Shown here piece after piece: positions 17,059-25,147 of a stretch of 64,000 nucleotides of DNA. Source of the DNA: Roseburia sp. 831b (GTDB lineage: Bacteria > Bacillota > Clostridia > Lachnospirales > Lachnospiraceae). Location: positions 671,501 to 735,500 of the forward strand of contig NZ_CP135162.1 in assembly GCF_001940165.2 (NCBI RefSeq), written 5' to 3'. The notes beneath the pieces were generated by a model. That model saw only the letters and a list, made by a program, of their open reading frames with translations. It was not told the origin of the DNA and did no database searches. Each line of letters starts with the position of its first letter. The first letter of the stretch is position 1. A program made the translations under genes and the position numbers.

Positions 17059-18909
17059 ATGGACAAATTTGTATTGAATCTGATCCATCGTCCAGAAATG
17101 GTTCCAGAGTATTCTGCAACTGTAACAGGACAGGGAAAAGAAGAGGATATCGGAGATAAAGCTCTCTTGACAGAGTCTTTGGATATCTTTAAGACACAGC
17201 AGAGACTTGCACATGAGAATGGATTAAAAGTAACCATTCAGATGACATATGCTTCTCTTTTCAACGACGAAGCAGTAGAAATCGCAAAACATGACCACGA
17301 AGTATATGGTGATGAAATTGCATTATCTTTACTTGGATTACCATGTGAAGAGTTCCGTGAAAAATATAAGACAAAGGACTTCTGTATCTGGATGTTCTCC
17401 ATGGAAGATAAAAAGGCAATCGTCAATGACGTATTCGAGAAATTCCATGACAGATTTGGATTCTATCCAGAATCGACAGGTTCTTACTACATGGACGCAG
17501 ATTTAACAAACTACATCAAAGCAACTTATCCAACTGTAAAATGTGCAGTTGCAACCTGCTGGGAGGAAGGACCAAAAGCATACCATACCTGTAACAACTC
17601 CTGGTATACATTATTCGATGGAGGCCCATGGGCACCTTGGATTCCATCCAAACAGAATACACATGCTCCGGCAGCGAACAAAGAAGAGGATAGCGGAATC
17701 GTAGCAATCCCTCATCTTTCCCGTGACTTAATTGCTTGTTACGATGGAAATGGTTCGAACTTCGGAACACATCCACAGAACGTACTTCGTGGAATGATTT
17801 ACGATACAAAGACATGGGAGTATCCATATCTTTACAACTTAATTGACCAGTATCGTTCCCTTGAAAAATACAACAACGGATATTCATACAACATGATGTT
17901 TGTTGGACCAGGCTGGATGAACAAAATGGGACGCTGGGAGCAGCCATATGAGCTTCTCTATAAGTCTTACAGCGATGGATGTGCTTACTATGGTAAGCTG
18001 AAAAAAGAAGGACAGCTTGTTGATATGACAATGTCCGAGTTCGCAGATTACTACCGTGAGAAGAAGGGTGTAAACGACAACAACTACAACGAGCCGGAAT
18101 GTGCTCTTTGGAGAGATATCTTATATGGTTCTGATAAACAGTTATTCTGGTATTGCGATCCATATATGAGAGCATGCGTTAACATGGATCAGGGTGGAGC
18201 AATCGTTGACCTTCGTCCATACGCAGCAAAATTAGAGTGGCCGGTTGGTATCGGAACAAAACATGTTCAGGATGCATCTTACCCATTCTTAATTCAGGAG
18301 AAATATCGTGCAGGTTACTTCACACATTACGCTGGAGAAGGAACCGTAAGAAGTGCAAAACTTTCTTACAAAGGAGAGGAAGTAGACCTTTGTCTCTGCC
18401 CTACACATGCACACTTCTCACAGGAAGGAAAGACAAGAATCTTAACACTCGACCCTGTTACAATCGAGTTTAGAGATTTAACCGTCAAACTTCAGACAAA
18501 AGAATACTTCGAGGAAGGTTCTTCGAACATCAAGATTGAACGTCATATCTTAGAGATGAGCGATCCTACTGCAGAAGTAACATTAAACGAATACATGGTA
18601 GCATGTTACGGTACAACAGAGTACTCTGAGGATATGTCCCATATCACATTAAAGATTGATGGACCGGAAGAAAAGACAATCAATTACGAATACAAATGCC
18701 GTGAAGAGGGCGTGAAAGGTGCTTCTGAAGTAAGCGCAGTCATTCCTGAAATCGAGACAAGAGTATCTATGACAGCATCAGATGCAAAGGCAGAAGGATA
18801 TGTAAAAGAGGGATATGCTTTCTCACCAATGTTCACATTGGGATACAGAAAAACAATCTCAGATAAGGAGGTATTTGCAACATGGCTCAACTTGGCAAAG
18901 GCAAATTAA
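17059..18909 (+). CDS. Uncharacterised 616-residue cytoplasmic protein in galactan locus
   Basis: I do not recognise a named family. There is no signal peptide or membrane segment. Residues about 1-300 look like an alpha/beta barrel: HDHEVYGDEIALSLLG and FHDRFGFYPESTGSYYMDA recall the NodB-deacetylase/GH57-like superfamily, where a GHEIG-type turn and a GF-x-P loop are common, but no clear metal triad is visible. The part after about residue 380 is beta-rich. It is also rich in Trp and Tyr (NNSWYTLFDGGPWAPWIP), as in carbohydrate-active enzymes. The start at 17059 is set by GGAGG at 17049-17053. It follows the permeases and overlaps the zinc-ribbon gene. It may be an intracellular glycosidase or other sugar-acting enzyme; that is inference. 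Confidence 0.75.
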   Translation: MDKFVLNLIHRPEMVPEYSATVTGQGKEEDIGDKALLTESLDIFKTQQRLAHENGLKVTIQMTYASLFNDEAVEIAKHDHEVYGDEIALSLLGLPCEEFREKYKTKDFCIWMFSMEDKKAIVNDVFEKFHDRFGFYPESTGSYYMDADLTNYIKATYPTVKCAVATCWEEGPKAYHTCNNSWYTLFDGGPWAPWIPSKQNTHAPAANKEEDSGIVAIPHLSRDLIACYDGNGSNFGTHPQNVLRGMIYDTKTWEYPYLYNLIDQYRSLEKYNNGYSYNMMFVGPGWMNKMGRWEQPYELLYKSYSDGCAYYGKLKKEGQLVDMTMSEFADYYREKKGVNDNNYNEPECALWRDILYGSDKQLFWYCDPYMRACVNMDQGGAIVDLRPYAAKLEWPVGIGTKHVQDASYPFLIQEKYRAGYFTHYAGEGTVRSAKLSYKGEEVDLCLCPTHAHFSQEGKTRILTLDPVTIEFRDLTVKLQTKEYFEEGSSNIKIERHILEMSDPTAEVTLNEYMVACYGTTEYSEDMSHITLKIDGPEEKTINYEYKCREEGVKGASEVSAVIPEIETRVSMTASDAKAEGYVKEGYAFSPMFTLGYRKTISDKEVFATWLNLAKAN

Positions 18910-19100
18910 ATTACAGATGTCCGTCTTGCTTTTTAAGAGATCTCGACATTGATATGTTCTACAATAAAGAAACAGGTATTTACAGCTGTATCCGCTGTCA
19001 GTACAGAGGAACTGAAGAGGACGTTTTAGAAAAAAACGAGATGATTCGTTTCCGCTATAAAGCAATGCATGACAGAATCACAAAATTTGATTTTGATTAA
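18882..19100 (+). CDS. Small zinc-ribbon protein, 72 residues
   Basis: A short protein with two CxxC knuckles (Cys13/Cys16 in YRCPSC and Cys36/Cys39 in YSCIRC) and a basic-acidic C-terminal helix. The start lies 28 bp inside the previous gene, and AAGGAGG precedes it, so translation is probably coupled. Zinc ribbons of this size bind nucleic acid or serve as protein adaptors. Its fixed link to the 616-residue gene suggests a joint function, but nothing more can be said. A strong terminator follows. Confidence 0.8.
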   Translation: MAQLGKGKLNYRCPSCFLRDLDIDMFYNKETGIYSCIRCQYRGTEEDVLEKNEMIRFRYKAMHDRITKFDFD

Positions 19101-19136
19101 GTACAAGTCACGCATATGCGCATGACTCCGGTATTT

Positions 19137-19173
19137 AAAGGGCGCATAGGGAAATAACCTATGCGCCCTTTTT
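19137..19173 (+). terminator. Rho-independent terminator after zinc-ribbon gene
   Basis: An 11-bp perfect stem, GGGCGCATAGG (19140-19150) with CCTATGCGCCC (19158-19168), extended by A-T pairs, 7-nt loop, then Ts. It lies 54 bp before the GH53 gene, so GH53 needs read-through or its own promoter. Confidence 0.88.
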
Positions 19174-19226
19174 AGGCTGGTAAGGTGTAGGATGGATAAG
19201 AAAGATAGGAAGGAAAGGAACAAGAA

Positions 19227-20336
19227 ATGAAATTTGTAAAGGGAATGGATTTATCTACCTTAGTAGAATTAGAGCGTTGTGGCGCAAAATATTATGACAA
19301 TGGAAAAGAGATGGATATTTTAGATATCATGAAAAAATATGATGTCGATACCATCCGTATCCGACTTTGGAATGATCCATGGACCGAAACAGGAGAGTCT
19401 TATGGTGCAGGAGAAAATGATTTAAAGACATCCTTAGAAATCGCAAAAAGAGTGACAGACGCAGGATTTGGCGTATTGTTAAACTTCCATTACAGCGATT
19501 TCTGGGCAGACCCAGGAAAGCAGTTTAAACCAAAAGCATGGGCAAGCTACGGTGTGGAAGAATTAGAAAAAGCAGTATACGATTTTACAGCAGAGACGAT
19601 GGAAGTTTTTGAAAAAGAAGGCGTAAATATCACAATGGTTCAGGTTGGAAATGAGCTTTCCAATGGACTGCTCTGGCCGGAGGGAAAAGTGCCAAACTAT
19701 GACAACATCGCAAAATTTGTCAATGCCGGAATTCGTGGTGTCCGTAAAGTTGACGGTGAAGTGCCGATTATGATCCACTTAGACAACGGTGGCAAGAATG
19801 AATTGTACCGTGAATGGTTTGACAATTTCATGAAGCGTGGAGAGGATTTCCAGATTATTGGTTTGTCTTATTATCCATTCTGGCATGGAACACTCGATAT
19901 GTTAGAAAATAACATGAACGATATCGCAAAGCGTTATGGAAAAGATTTGATTGTGGCAGAAGTTTCCATGGGATATACGATGCAAGACTATAAAGATTAT
20001 GAAAAACTTTCCGATGAAGAAAGAAAAGGTTATGCAACACGCCAGGAACTGGTGGAAAAGATTGAATATCCAATGACCATACAAGGGCAGTATGATTTTA
20101 TGCAGGATTTCTTAAACAGAATCAGTCATATTGCAGATAACAAAGGAAGAGGATTCTTCTACTGGGAGCCGGCATGGATTCCGGTACCAGGCTCCGGATG
20201 GGCAACTCCTGCATCTTTAAAATACATTCAGGACCCTGGTCCATGTGGAAACGAATGGGCAAACCAGGCGTTGTTTGACTATGAAGGAAATGTACTTCCT
20301 ACTTTACAGTTAATCCGTGATTTTAAGGCAGAGTAA
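19227..20336 (+). CDS. GH53 arabinogalactan endo-beta-1,4-galactanase, intracellular form
   Basis: A 369-residue single-domain GH53 enzyme that hydrolyses beta-1,4-galactan chains. The start, KFVKGMDLSTLVELERCGA, is the family signature; the acid/base Glu143 is in QVGNELSNGLLWPEGK, and the nucleophile Glu245 is in LIVAEVSMGYT. The barrel also shows IRIRLWNDPW and WEPAWIPVPG. No signal peptide and no carbohydrate-binding module are seen, so it should act in the cytoplasm on imported galacto-oligosaccharides, whereas most described GH53 enzymes are secreted. It lies behind the importer genes but after a terminator. The RBS is GGAAAGGAA. Confidence 0.95.
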   Translation: MKFVKGMDLSTLVELERCGAKYYDNGKEMDILDIMKKYDVDTIRIRLWNDPWTETGESYGAGENDLKTSLEIAKRVTDAGFGVLLNFHYSDFWADPGKQFKPKAWASYGVEELEKAVYDFTAETMEVFEKEGVNITMVQVGNELSNGLLWPEGKVPNYDNIAKFVNAGIRGVRKVDGEVPIMIHLDNGGKNELYREWFDNFMKRGEDFQIIGLSYYPFWHGTLDMLENNMNDIAKRYGKDLIVAEVSMGYTMQDYKDYEKLSDEERKGYATRQELVEKIEYPMTIQGQYDFMQDFLNRISHIADNKGRGFFYWEPAWIPVPGSGWATPASLKYIQDPGPCGNEWANQALFDYEGNVLPTLQLIRDFKAE

Positions 20337-20392
20337 GAGATACAAATTGTTGTATGACTTTTGAACTTTACTAATTTTTCCAGGAGAGAACG

Positions 20393-21604
20393 ATGGAACG
20401 GGTAATCCTATTTCAAAATGCGGTTGAGACGCTAGGGTATTTTTCGAAGCAGATAGCAGAAACGTTTATACAACAGGGAATGGATGTATTTTTTGTTGAC
20501 TACGATAATTTGAATGAAAACCTAAGGGAACTTCCAGGGTTTGTAAAAAAAGGAACAACGGCACTTCTTACATTTAATTTTATTGGAGTCGGCGGAGAAG
20601 ATATCTTTTGGAAGGAGAATGATACTTCCATCTGGGAGCAATATGAGATACCAATCTTAAACATTTTGGTGGATCATCCGCTTTATTACCATACAAAGTT
20701 AAAAAGATATGGAAAAGGGATGAAAATCTTTTGCATTGACAGAGAACACGTTACCTATTTGAAACGGTTTTACCCGGATTACATTGTGAAATTTTTGCCA
20801 CTCGGTGGAAATGTTTTGCTCGAAAAAGAAAAAAAGACTTCCAATCTTATGTTGCAGGATGAAGAACACATGCTGCCAGTCGGGGAGCGGCCATATGACG
20901 TGGTTTTTACAGCCAACTATGTGCCAATGGAGCAGATTGACCGCCCAATCAGGGAGGCAGATGCGGAATATCAAAGATTTTATCGGGATATTTATCAAAG
21001 CCTGATGGAGCATCCGTATGTGCCGGTGGATGTAATTTTGGAGGAGAAGATTCGCCAGGAGGTAGGAGCAGTCACAGAGGAAGACCTGAGTTCTGTTATG
21101 GAAAAAATGTGTTTTCTGGATCTTTGTGCAAGAACTTCCTTCCGTGATCAGGTGATTCGTACCTTGACGGATGCAGACCTTAAGGTGCATGTATTTGGTG
21201 CTGGTTGGGAACATTTTTCCTGTAAAAAACCGTGGAATCTGATAACAAATGGGAGAATGATAAGTTCTGCGGATTGTGTGAACGTAATTTCCAATGCGAA
21301 AATCTGTTTGAATGTGATGCCTGGTTTTACCGACGGCGCACACGACAGGGTTTTTACAGCAATGCTTCAAAAGGCGGTCTCCCTTACCGATGATACGCAT
21401 TATCTGCGGGAAGAGTGGAAGGATGGCGAACATCTGATTTTCTACTCCAAGGAGCAGATGGAAAGGCTGGAGTGTCAGGTAAAAAAATTATTGGAAAATC
21501 CGGAGCAGATGCAGCATATTGCGGACGTAGCTTATGAGCGTGCAAGCAGGGAATGTACCTGGGGGGAGCGGGCAATCCAATTACAAATGGAGTTAAATTC
21601 TTAA
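20393..21604 (+). CDS. CgeB-like glycosyltransferase family protein
   Basis: A 403-residue cytoplasmic protein with two Rossmann-like halves, as in GT-B enzymes. The C-terminal half has the pattern VISNAKICLNVMPGFTDGAHDRVFTAML followed by a strand with a disordered tail (in pieces: NAKICLNVMPGF, GAHDRVF), typical of the CgeB/DUF3880 glycosyltransferases. These often glycosylate surface or flagellar proteins. It is followed by a FliD-like gene, which would fit flagellar glycosylation; donor and acceptor are unknown. The RBS is CAGGAGAG. Confidence 0.75.
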   Translation: MERVILFQNAVETLGYFSKQIAETFIQQGMDVFFVDYDNLNENLRELPGFVKKGTTALLTFNFIGVGGEDIFWKENDTSIWEQYEIPILNILVDHPLYYHTKLKRYGKGMKIFCIDREHVTYLKRFYPDYIVKFLPLGGNVLLEKEKKTSNLMLQDEEHMLPVGERPYDVVFTANYVPMEQIDRPIREADAEYQRFYRDIYQSLMEHPYVPVDVILEEKIRQEVGAVTEEDLSSVMEKMCFLDLCARTSFRDQVIRTLTDADLKVHVFGAGWEHFSCKKPWNLITNGRMISSADCVNVISNAKICLNVMPGFTDGAHDRVFTAMLQKAVSLTDDTHYLREEWKDGEHLIFYSKEQMERLECQVKKLLENPEQMQHIADVAYERASRECTWGERAIQLQMELNS

Positions 21605-21698
21605 GATTTTTTAAATGGGGTTCATTTTTCATAGATAGATTCGATATATATCTTGTAACGTATTAAAAAGTAAGATTATACGAAACGGGGAAAGAGCT

Positions 21699-22520
21699 AT
21701 GAGAATACAAAGCCGATCAGCAATGTCACTGTCTCGCTCAAGACAGGTTCGACAGGCGAAAATCAATTACAGAATCAGTGCTGGCAGAGCAAAGCGGACG
21801 AAGAGTTCCTCAGGTTCTAAGACGTTATCAGCACTCAATACGTCCAACAACAAATTATCACTCTATGATGCTTTGATGAAGAAGCTGCAGGGGACGGACA
21901 CAAGTTCGAATAAGAACGAGAATGTCACGACAGCAGCCCAGAAGAAGAACTACACACTTTTAAAACAGTATGCGACAAATGTAGTTTCATCCGGTAAAAA
22001 GCTTTTGGATGAGAGTGAAGGCTCCCTTTTTGACGAGGCATCTAAGACGGTTTCTGAAGACATCACGGACGAGACGAAGAAGAAAGAAGCAGAACAAAAG
22101 ATTGCAGATGCCAAGGATAAGGTGAAAAAACAGGCATTGGAGTTTATCAACGAGTATAACGATATGATAGACAAGATGAATGATATCTCATCGAATACCA
22201 ATGAATTGTATTTAAAGCAGCTAAAACAGTATGGGACAATAAGTTCTGCTGCATTTACCAAAGTTGGTATCAGCGCAAACAAAGACGGTACACTTACCGT
22301 TGATGAGGCAAAGTTAAAGGCAGCTGATTGGAAGGATTTGAAAGCTGTTTTTGGCGAGAAAGGCAGCTTTGTTGACAAAGTGACGGCAAAGACAAAGTAT
22401 ATCAAATCGAGTGCAGAGTACAATCTGTCTAATCTTAGCAAGGTTTATAGCAGCAGTACTTACAGCAATACAGGCCGTGCTTACGAGACTGGCAGCAGCA
22501 CGTTCCAGGCAAGAGGATGA
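21699..22520 (+). CDS. FliD C-terminal-like protein, possibly flagellar
   Basis: A 273-residue protein with a basic N-terminal 40 residues (many Ser/Arg/Lys), then helical coiled-coil-like stretches, then VGISANKDGTLTVDEAKLKA, the hallmark of the FliD (flagellar cap) C-terminal domain, and a Ser/Tyr-rich tail. It lacks the FliD N-terminal domain and is much shorter than FliD, so it is a stand-alone FliD-C-like protein. A related protein is encoded at 41229-41987. No signal peptide is present, which fits export by the flagellar apparatus or a cytoplasmic role. No sigma-28 promoter is evident upstream. Confidence 0.6.
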   Translation: MRIQSRSAMSLSRSRQVRQAKINYRISAGRAKRTKSSSGSKTLSALNTSNNKLSLYDALMKKLQGTDTSSNKNENVTTAAQKKNYTLLKQYATNVVSSGKKLLDESEGSLFDEASKTVSEDITDETKKKEAEQKIADAKDKVKKQALEFINEYNDMIDKMNDISSNTNELYLKQLKQYGTISSAAFTKVGISANKDGTLTVDEAKLKAADWKDLKAVFGEKGSFVDKVTAKTKYIKSSAEYNLSNLSKVYSSSTYSNTGRAYETGSSTFQARG

Positions 22521-22573
22521 TATATTAGTTTTTCTAATAGAAATAAGTAAATAAATTCATATAACTAATAATG

Positions 22574-22653
22574 CCGATTCCATTGTAAAAAAAAAGGCAT
22601 CATGCTAGAATGGATATCGGACAGGCGCAGGCTTATGTCTGCGCTATTTTTTT
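22574..22653 (+). promoter_or_regulatory. Structured leader with terminator hairpin before purO
   Basis: Two hairpins lie in tandem. The first pairs 22574-22584 (CCGATTCCATT) with 22609-22620 (AATGGATATCGG), 11 bp with one bulge and a 24-nt A-rich loop. The second pairs GCGCAG (22625-22630) with CTGCGC (22639-22644) and runs into TATTTTTTT. It lies only 29 bp before the purO start, so it may be an attenuator for purine genes rather than only the terminator of the upstream gene. It does not match the purine or ZTP riboswitch consensus as I know them. Confidence 0.5.
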
Positions 22654-22681
22654 AGCTTGTTGGAACTGAAGGAGGAAAAAA

Positions 22682-23395
22682 ATGGAATTAAGATCATTAA
22701 AGAATGAGTTGTCAGGAAATACTTATCCAGGACGTGGAATTGTAATTGGAAAATCTGCTGACGGAAAATATGCTGTAACTGCTTATTTTATTATGGGTAG
22801 AAGCGAGAATAGCCGTAACAGAGTTTTTGTAGAAGATGGAGAAGGAATTCGCACTCAGGCATTTGATCCTTCTAAATTAAGTGATCCAAGCTTGATTATC
22901 TATGCACCTGTTCGTGTATTAGGCAATAAGACAATTGTGACAAATGGTGATCAGACTGATACCATTTACGAATTGATGGATAAACAGCAGACATTTGAGC
23001 AGGCACTTCGTACCAGAGAGTTCGAGCCGGATGCACCAAACTATACACCAAGAATTTCAGGTATCATGCATGTAGAAAATGGTACATACAACTATGCAAT
23101 GTCAATTTTAAAGAGCAACAATGGAAACCCGGATGCATGTAACCGTTACACTTTTGCATATCAGAATCCGGTAGCCGGAGAAGCTCATTTCATTCATACT
23201 TATATGGGAGATGGCAATCCACTTCCAAGTTTTGAGGGAGAACCAAAGCTTGTTGGATTAGAAGGTGATATCGATACGTTCACAAAGACAGTCTGGGAGA
23301 ACTTAAACGAAGATAACAAGGTATCTTTATTTGTTCGTTACATCGATATTGCAACCGGAAAATATGAGACAAGAATCGTAAACAAAAATAAATAA
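22682..23395 (+). CDS. purO: IMP cyclohydrolase, PurO type
   Basis: A 237-residue protein of the archaeal-type IMP cyclohydrolase family, which closes the ring of FAICAR to give IMP, the last step of purine synthesis. It shows YPGRGIVIGKSADGKYAV and FIMGRSENSRNRVFV near the start. In most bacteria this reaction is done by the N-terminal domain of PurH; here the next gene encodes only the C-terminal transformylase, so the pair rebuilds the bifunctional enzyme from two proteins. A GGAGG RBS is present. The two genes lie 69 bp apart and are likely cotranscribed. Confidence 0.88.
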   Translation: MELRSLKNELSGNTYPGRGIVIGKSADGKYAVTAYFIMGRSENSRNRVFVEDGEGIRTQAFDPSKLSDPSLIIYAPVRVLGNKTIVTNGDQTDTIYELMDKQQTFEQALRTREFEPDAPNYTPRISGIMHVENGTYNYAMSILKSNNGNPDACNRYTFAYQNPVAGEAHFIHTYMGDGNPLPSFEGEPKLVGLEGDIDTFTKTVWENLNEDNKVSLFVRYIDIATGKYETRIVNKNK

Positions 23396-23464
23396 GTTCC
23401 AAATCAGAACAGTTTAAAAAGAGAGACAATGTGAAAATTTTCACAAAAGGAATGGGAGATTATC

Positions 23465-24643
23465 ATGAAAGAATTAGAATTAAAATATGGATGTAATCCA
23501 AATCAGAAACCATCAAGAATTTATATGCAGGAAGGCGAACTTCCAATCAAAGTACTGAACGGAAAACCTGGATATATCAACTTTCTCGATGCGTTCAACG
23601 GCTGGCAGCTAGTAAGCGAGTTAAAAAAAGCAACAGGTCTTCCGGCAGCAACATCTTTTAAACATGTATCACCTGCAGGTGCGGCTGTGGGTCTTCCACT
23701 TACCGAGGTAGAGCGTAAAATTTACTGGGTAGATGATATGGATATGGAATTTACACCACTTGCAAATGCTTATACAAGAGCAAGAGGTGCGGACAGAATG
23801 TCATCCTTTGGCGATTTCATTTCCTTATCCGATGTCTGTGATAAGGCAACTGCCATGATTATCAAACGTGAGGTTTCCGACGGTGTTATCGCACCTGGTT
23901 ACACAGACGAGGCGCTTGAGATTTTAAAAGCAAAGAAAAAGGGAAATTACAATGTGATTGAGATTGATCCAAATTACGTACCGGCTCCAATCGAGCACAA
24001 AGAAGTATTTGGTGTCACATTTGAGCAGGGAAGAAATGAGCTGGTCATCGACGAGCATTTCTTTGACAATGTGGTAACAGAGAATAAAGAGATTCCAGAA
24101 TCCGCAAAAATTGACCTTGCAATTTCCATGATTACGTTAAAATATACACAGTCCAATTCCGTATGTTATGTAAAAGGCGGACAGGCAATCGGTATCGGTG
24201 CAGGACAGCAGTCCAGAATCCACTGTACCCGTCTTGCAGGTTCTAAGGCAGATAACTGGTGGTTACGTCAGTCTCCACAGGTATTAGGACTTCAGTTCTT
24301 GGATAAAATCGGTCGTGCAGACAGAGACAATGCCATCGATTTATACATCGGAGAAGACTATATGGACGTCTTGGCAGATGGCGCATGGGAGAATATCTTT
24401 AAAGTAAAACCAGAAGTCTTTACAGCAGAAGAAAAACGTGCATGGTTAGATAAGAACACAGATGTATCTTTAGGTTCGGATGCATTCTTCCCATTTGGTG
24501 ACAATGTAGAACGTGCACATAAGAGCGGTGTCAAATATATTGCCCAGCCAGGCGGATCTATCCGTGATGACCATGTTATTGCAATCTGTAACAAATATGA
24601 TATCGCAATGGCATTTACCGGAATCCGTTTGTTCCATCATTAA
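23465..24643 (+). CDS. purH: AICAR formyltransferase, stand-alone (PurH C-domain)
   Basis: A 392-residue protein equal to the AICAR transformylase part of PurH without the N-terminal IMP cyclohydrolase domain. It uses 10-formyl-THF to formylate AICAR. The Lys-His catalytic pair is at residues 66-67 (SFKHVSPAGAAVG); other hallmarks are KYTQSNSVCYVKGGQAIGIG and GQQSRIHCTRLAG. It ends FRLFHH-like (TGIRLFHH), as in the family. It follows purO directly. Confidence 0.95.
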   Translation: MKELELKYGCNPNQKPSRIYMQEGELPIKVLNGKPGYINFLDAFNGWQLVSELKKATGLPAATSFKHVSPAGAAVGLPLTEVERKIYWVDDMDMEFTPLANAYTRARGADRMSSFGDFISLSDVCDKATAMIIKREVSDGVIAPGYTDEALEILKAKKKGNYNVIEIDPNYVPAPIEHKEVFGVTFEQGRNELVIDEHFFDNVVTENKEIPESAKIDLAISMITLKYTQSNSVCYVKGGQAIGIGAGQQSRIHCTRLAGSKADNWWLRQSPQVLGLQFLDKIGRADRDNAIDLYIGEDYMDVLADGAWENIFKVKPEVFTAEEKRAWLDKNTDVSLGSDAFFPFGDNVERAHKSGVKYIAQPGGSIRDDHVIAICNKYDIAMAFTGIRLFHH

Positions 24644-24694
24644 TTTGGGGAAGAGAAATTCCCGTTTGTATCAGGCTTATCTTCCCAAAAATGC

Positions 24695-24723
24695 TTGAAA
24701 AAGCTAAATGTATATGATATACT
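24695..24723 (+). promoter_or_regulatory. Sigma-A promoter for secG
   Basis: TTGAAA (24695-24700), 17 bp, TATACT (24718-24723), with a TG two bases before the -10 box (extended -10). It lies about 40 bp before the secG start. Confidence 0.75.
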
Positions 24724-24764
24724 TTGATAAGTTGTGAGTAAAGAATAAGTAGGAGGTGTAGATC

Positions 24765-25004
24765 GTGGCTATCTTAAAAACGATTTTAACCGTTATTTTT
24801 ATTATAATCAGTTTAGCTTTAACAGTTATTATCTTGATGCAGGAAGGTAAATCCGCAGGACTTGGTGCAATCAGTGGTGCAGCAGATACCTATTGGGGCA
24901 AGAACAAAGGACGTTCCATGGAAGGTATGTTAGTAAAGATTACCAGAGTTTTGGTAGTTTTGTTTGTTGTGATTGCAGCAGTTTTGAATATTGGAAGTTT
25001 CTAG
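24765..25004 (+). CDS. secG: Preprotein translocase subunit SecG
   Basis: A 79-residue membrane protein with two helices (about 3-24 and 55-76) separated by the conserved loop MQEGKSAGLGAISG, the SecG signature. It joins SecYE to help protein export. It starts with GTG at 24765, eight bases after AGGAGG. The order secG-rnr-smpB-ssrA is a common conserved cluster in Firmicutes. Confidence 0.95.
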   Translation: MAILKTILTVIFIIISLALTVIILMQEGKSAGLGAISGAADTYWGKNKGRSMEGMLVKITRVLVVLFVVIAAVLNIGSF

Positions 25005-25013
25005 AGAACAAGG

Positions 25014-25045
25014 AAGGCTGTCGTAAAGTGCGACAGTCTTTTTTC
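25014..25045 (+). terminator. Rho-independent terminator after secG
   Basis: The stem GGCTGTCG (25016-25023) pairs with CGACAGTC (25031-25038), one G-T pair, 7-nt loop, followed by seven Ts broken by none until 25045. Confidence 0.85.
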
Positions 25046-25147
25046 ATGTAATAGGAAACTTGCAAAGTCAGGTTTGGAAAAGAACGCATAGTTTTTGATT
25101 TTTGGACACAATAAGAATGACGTCATACGAAGGAGGAACGTAGCAAA

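Noticed and set aside
17516..18175. 219-codon minus-strand open frame
   Set aside because: It lies fully inside the 616-residue gene, has no RBS and no recognisable domain.
21600..21698. Sigma-28 promoter before the first FliD-like gene
   Set aside because: TTCGATAT is present at 21640-21647, but the nearest TAAA is too far upstream (more than 20 bp).
22520..22681. Guanine or ZTP riboswitch before purO
   Set aside because: The conserved core bases of these aptamers are not present; only hairpins are visible.
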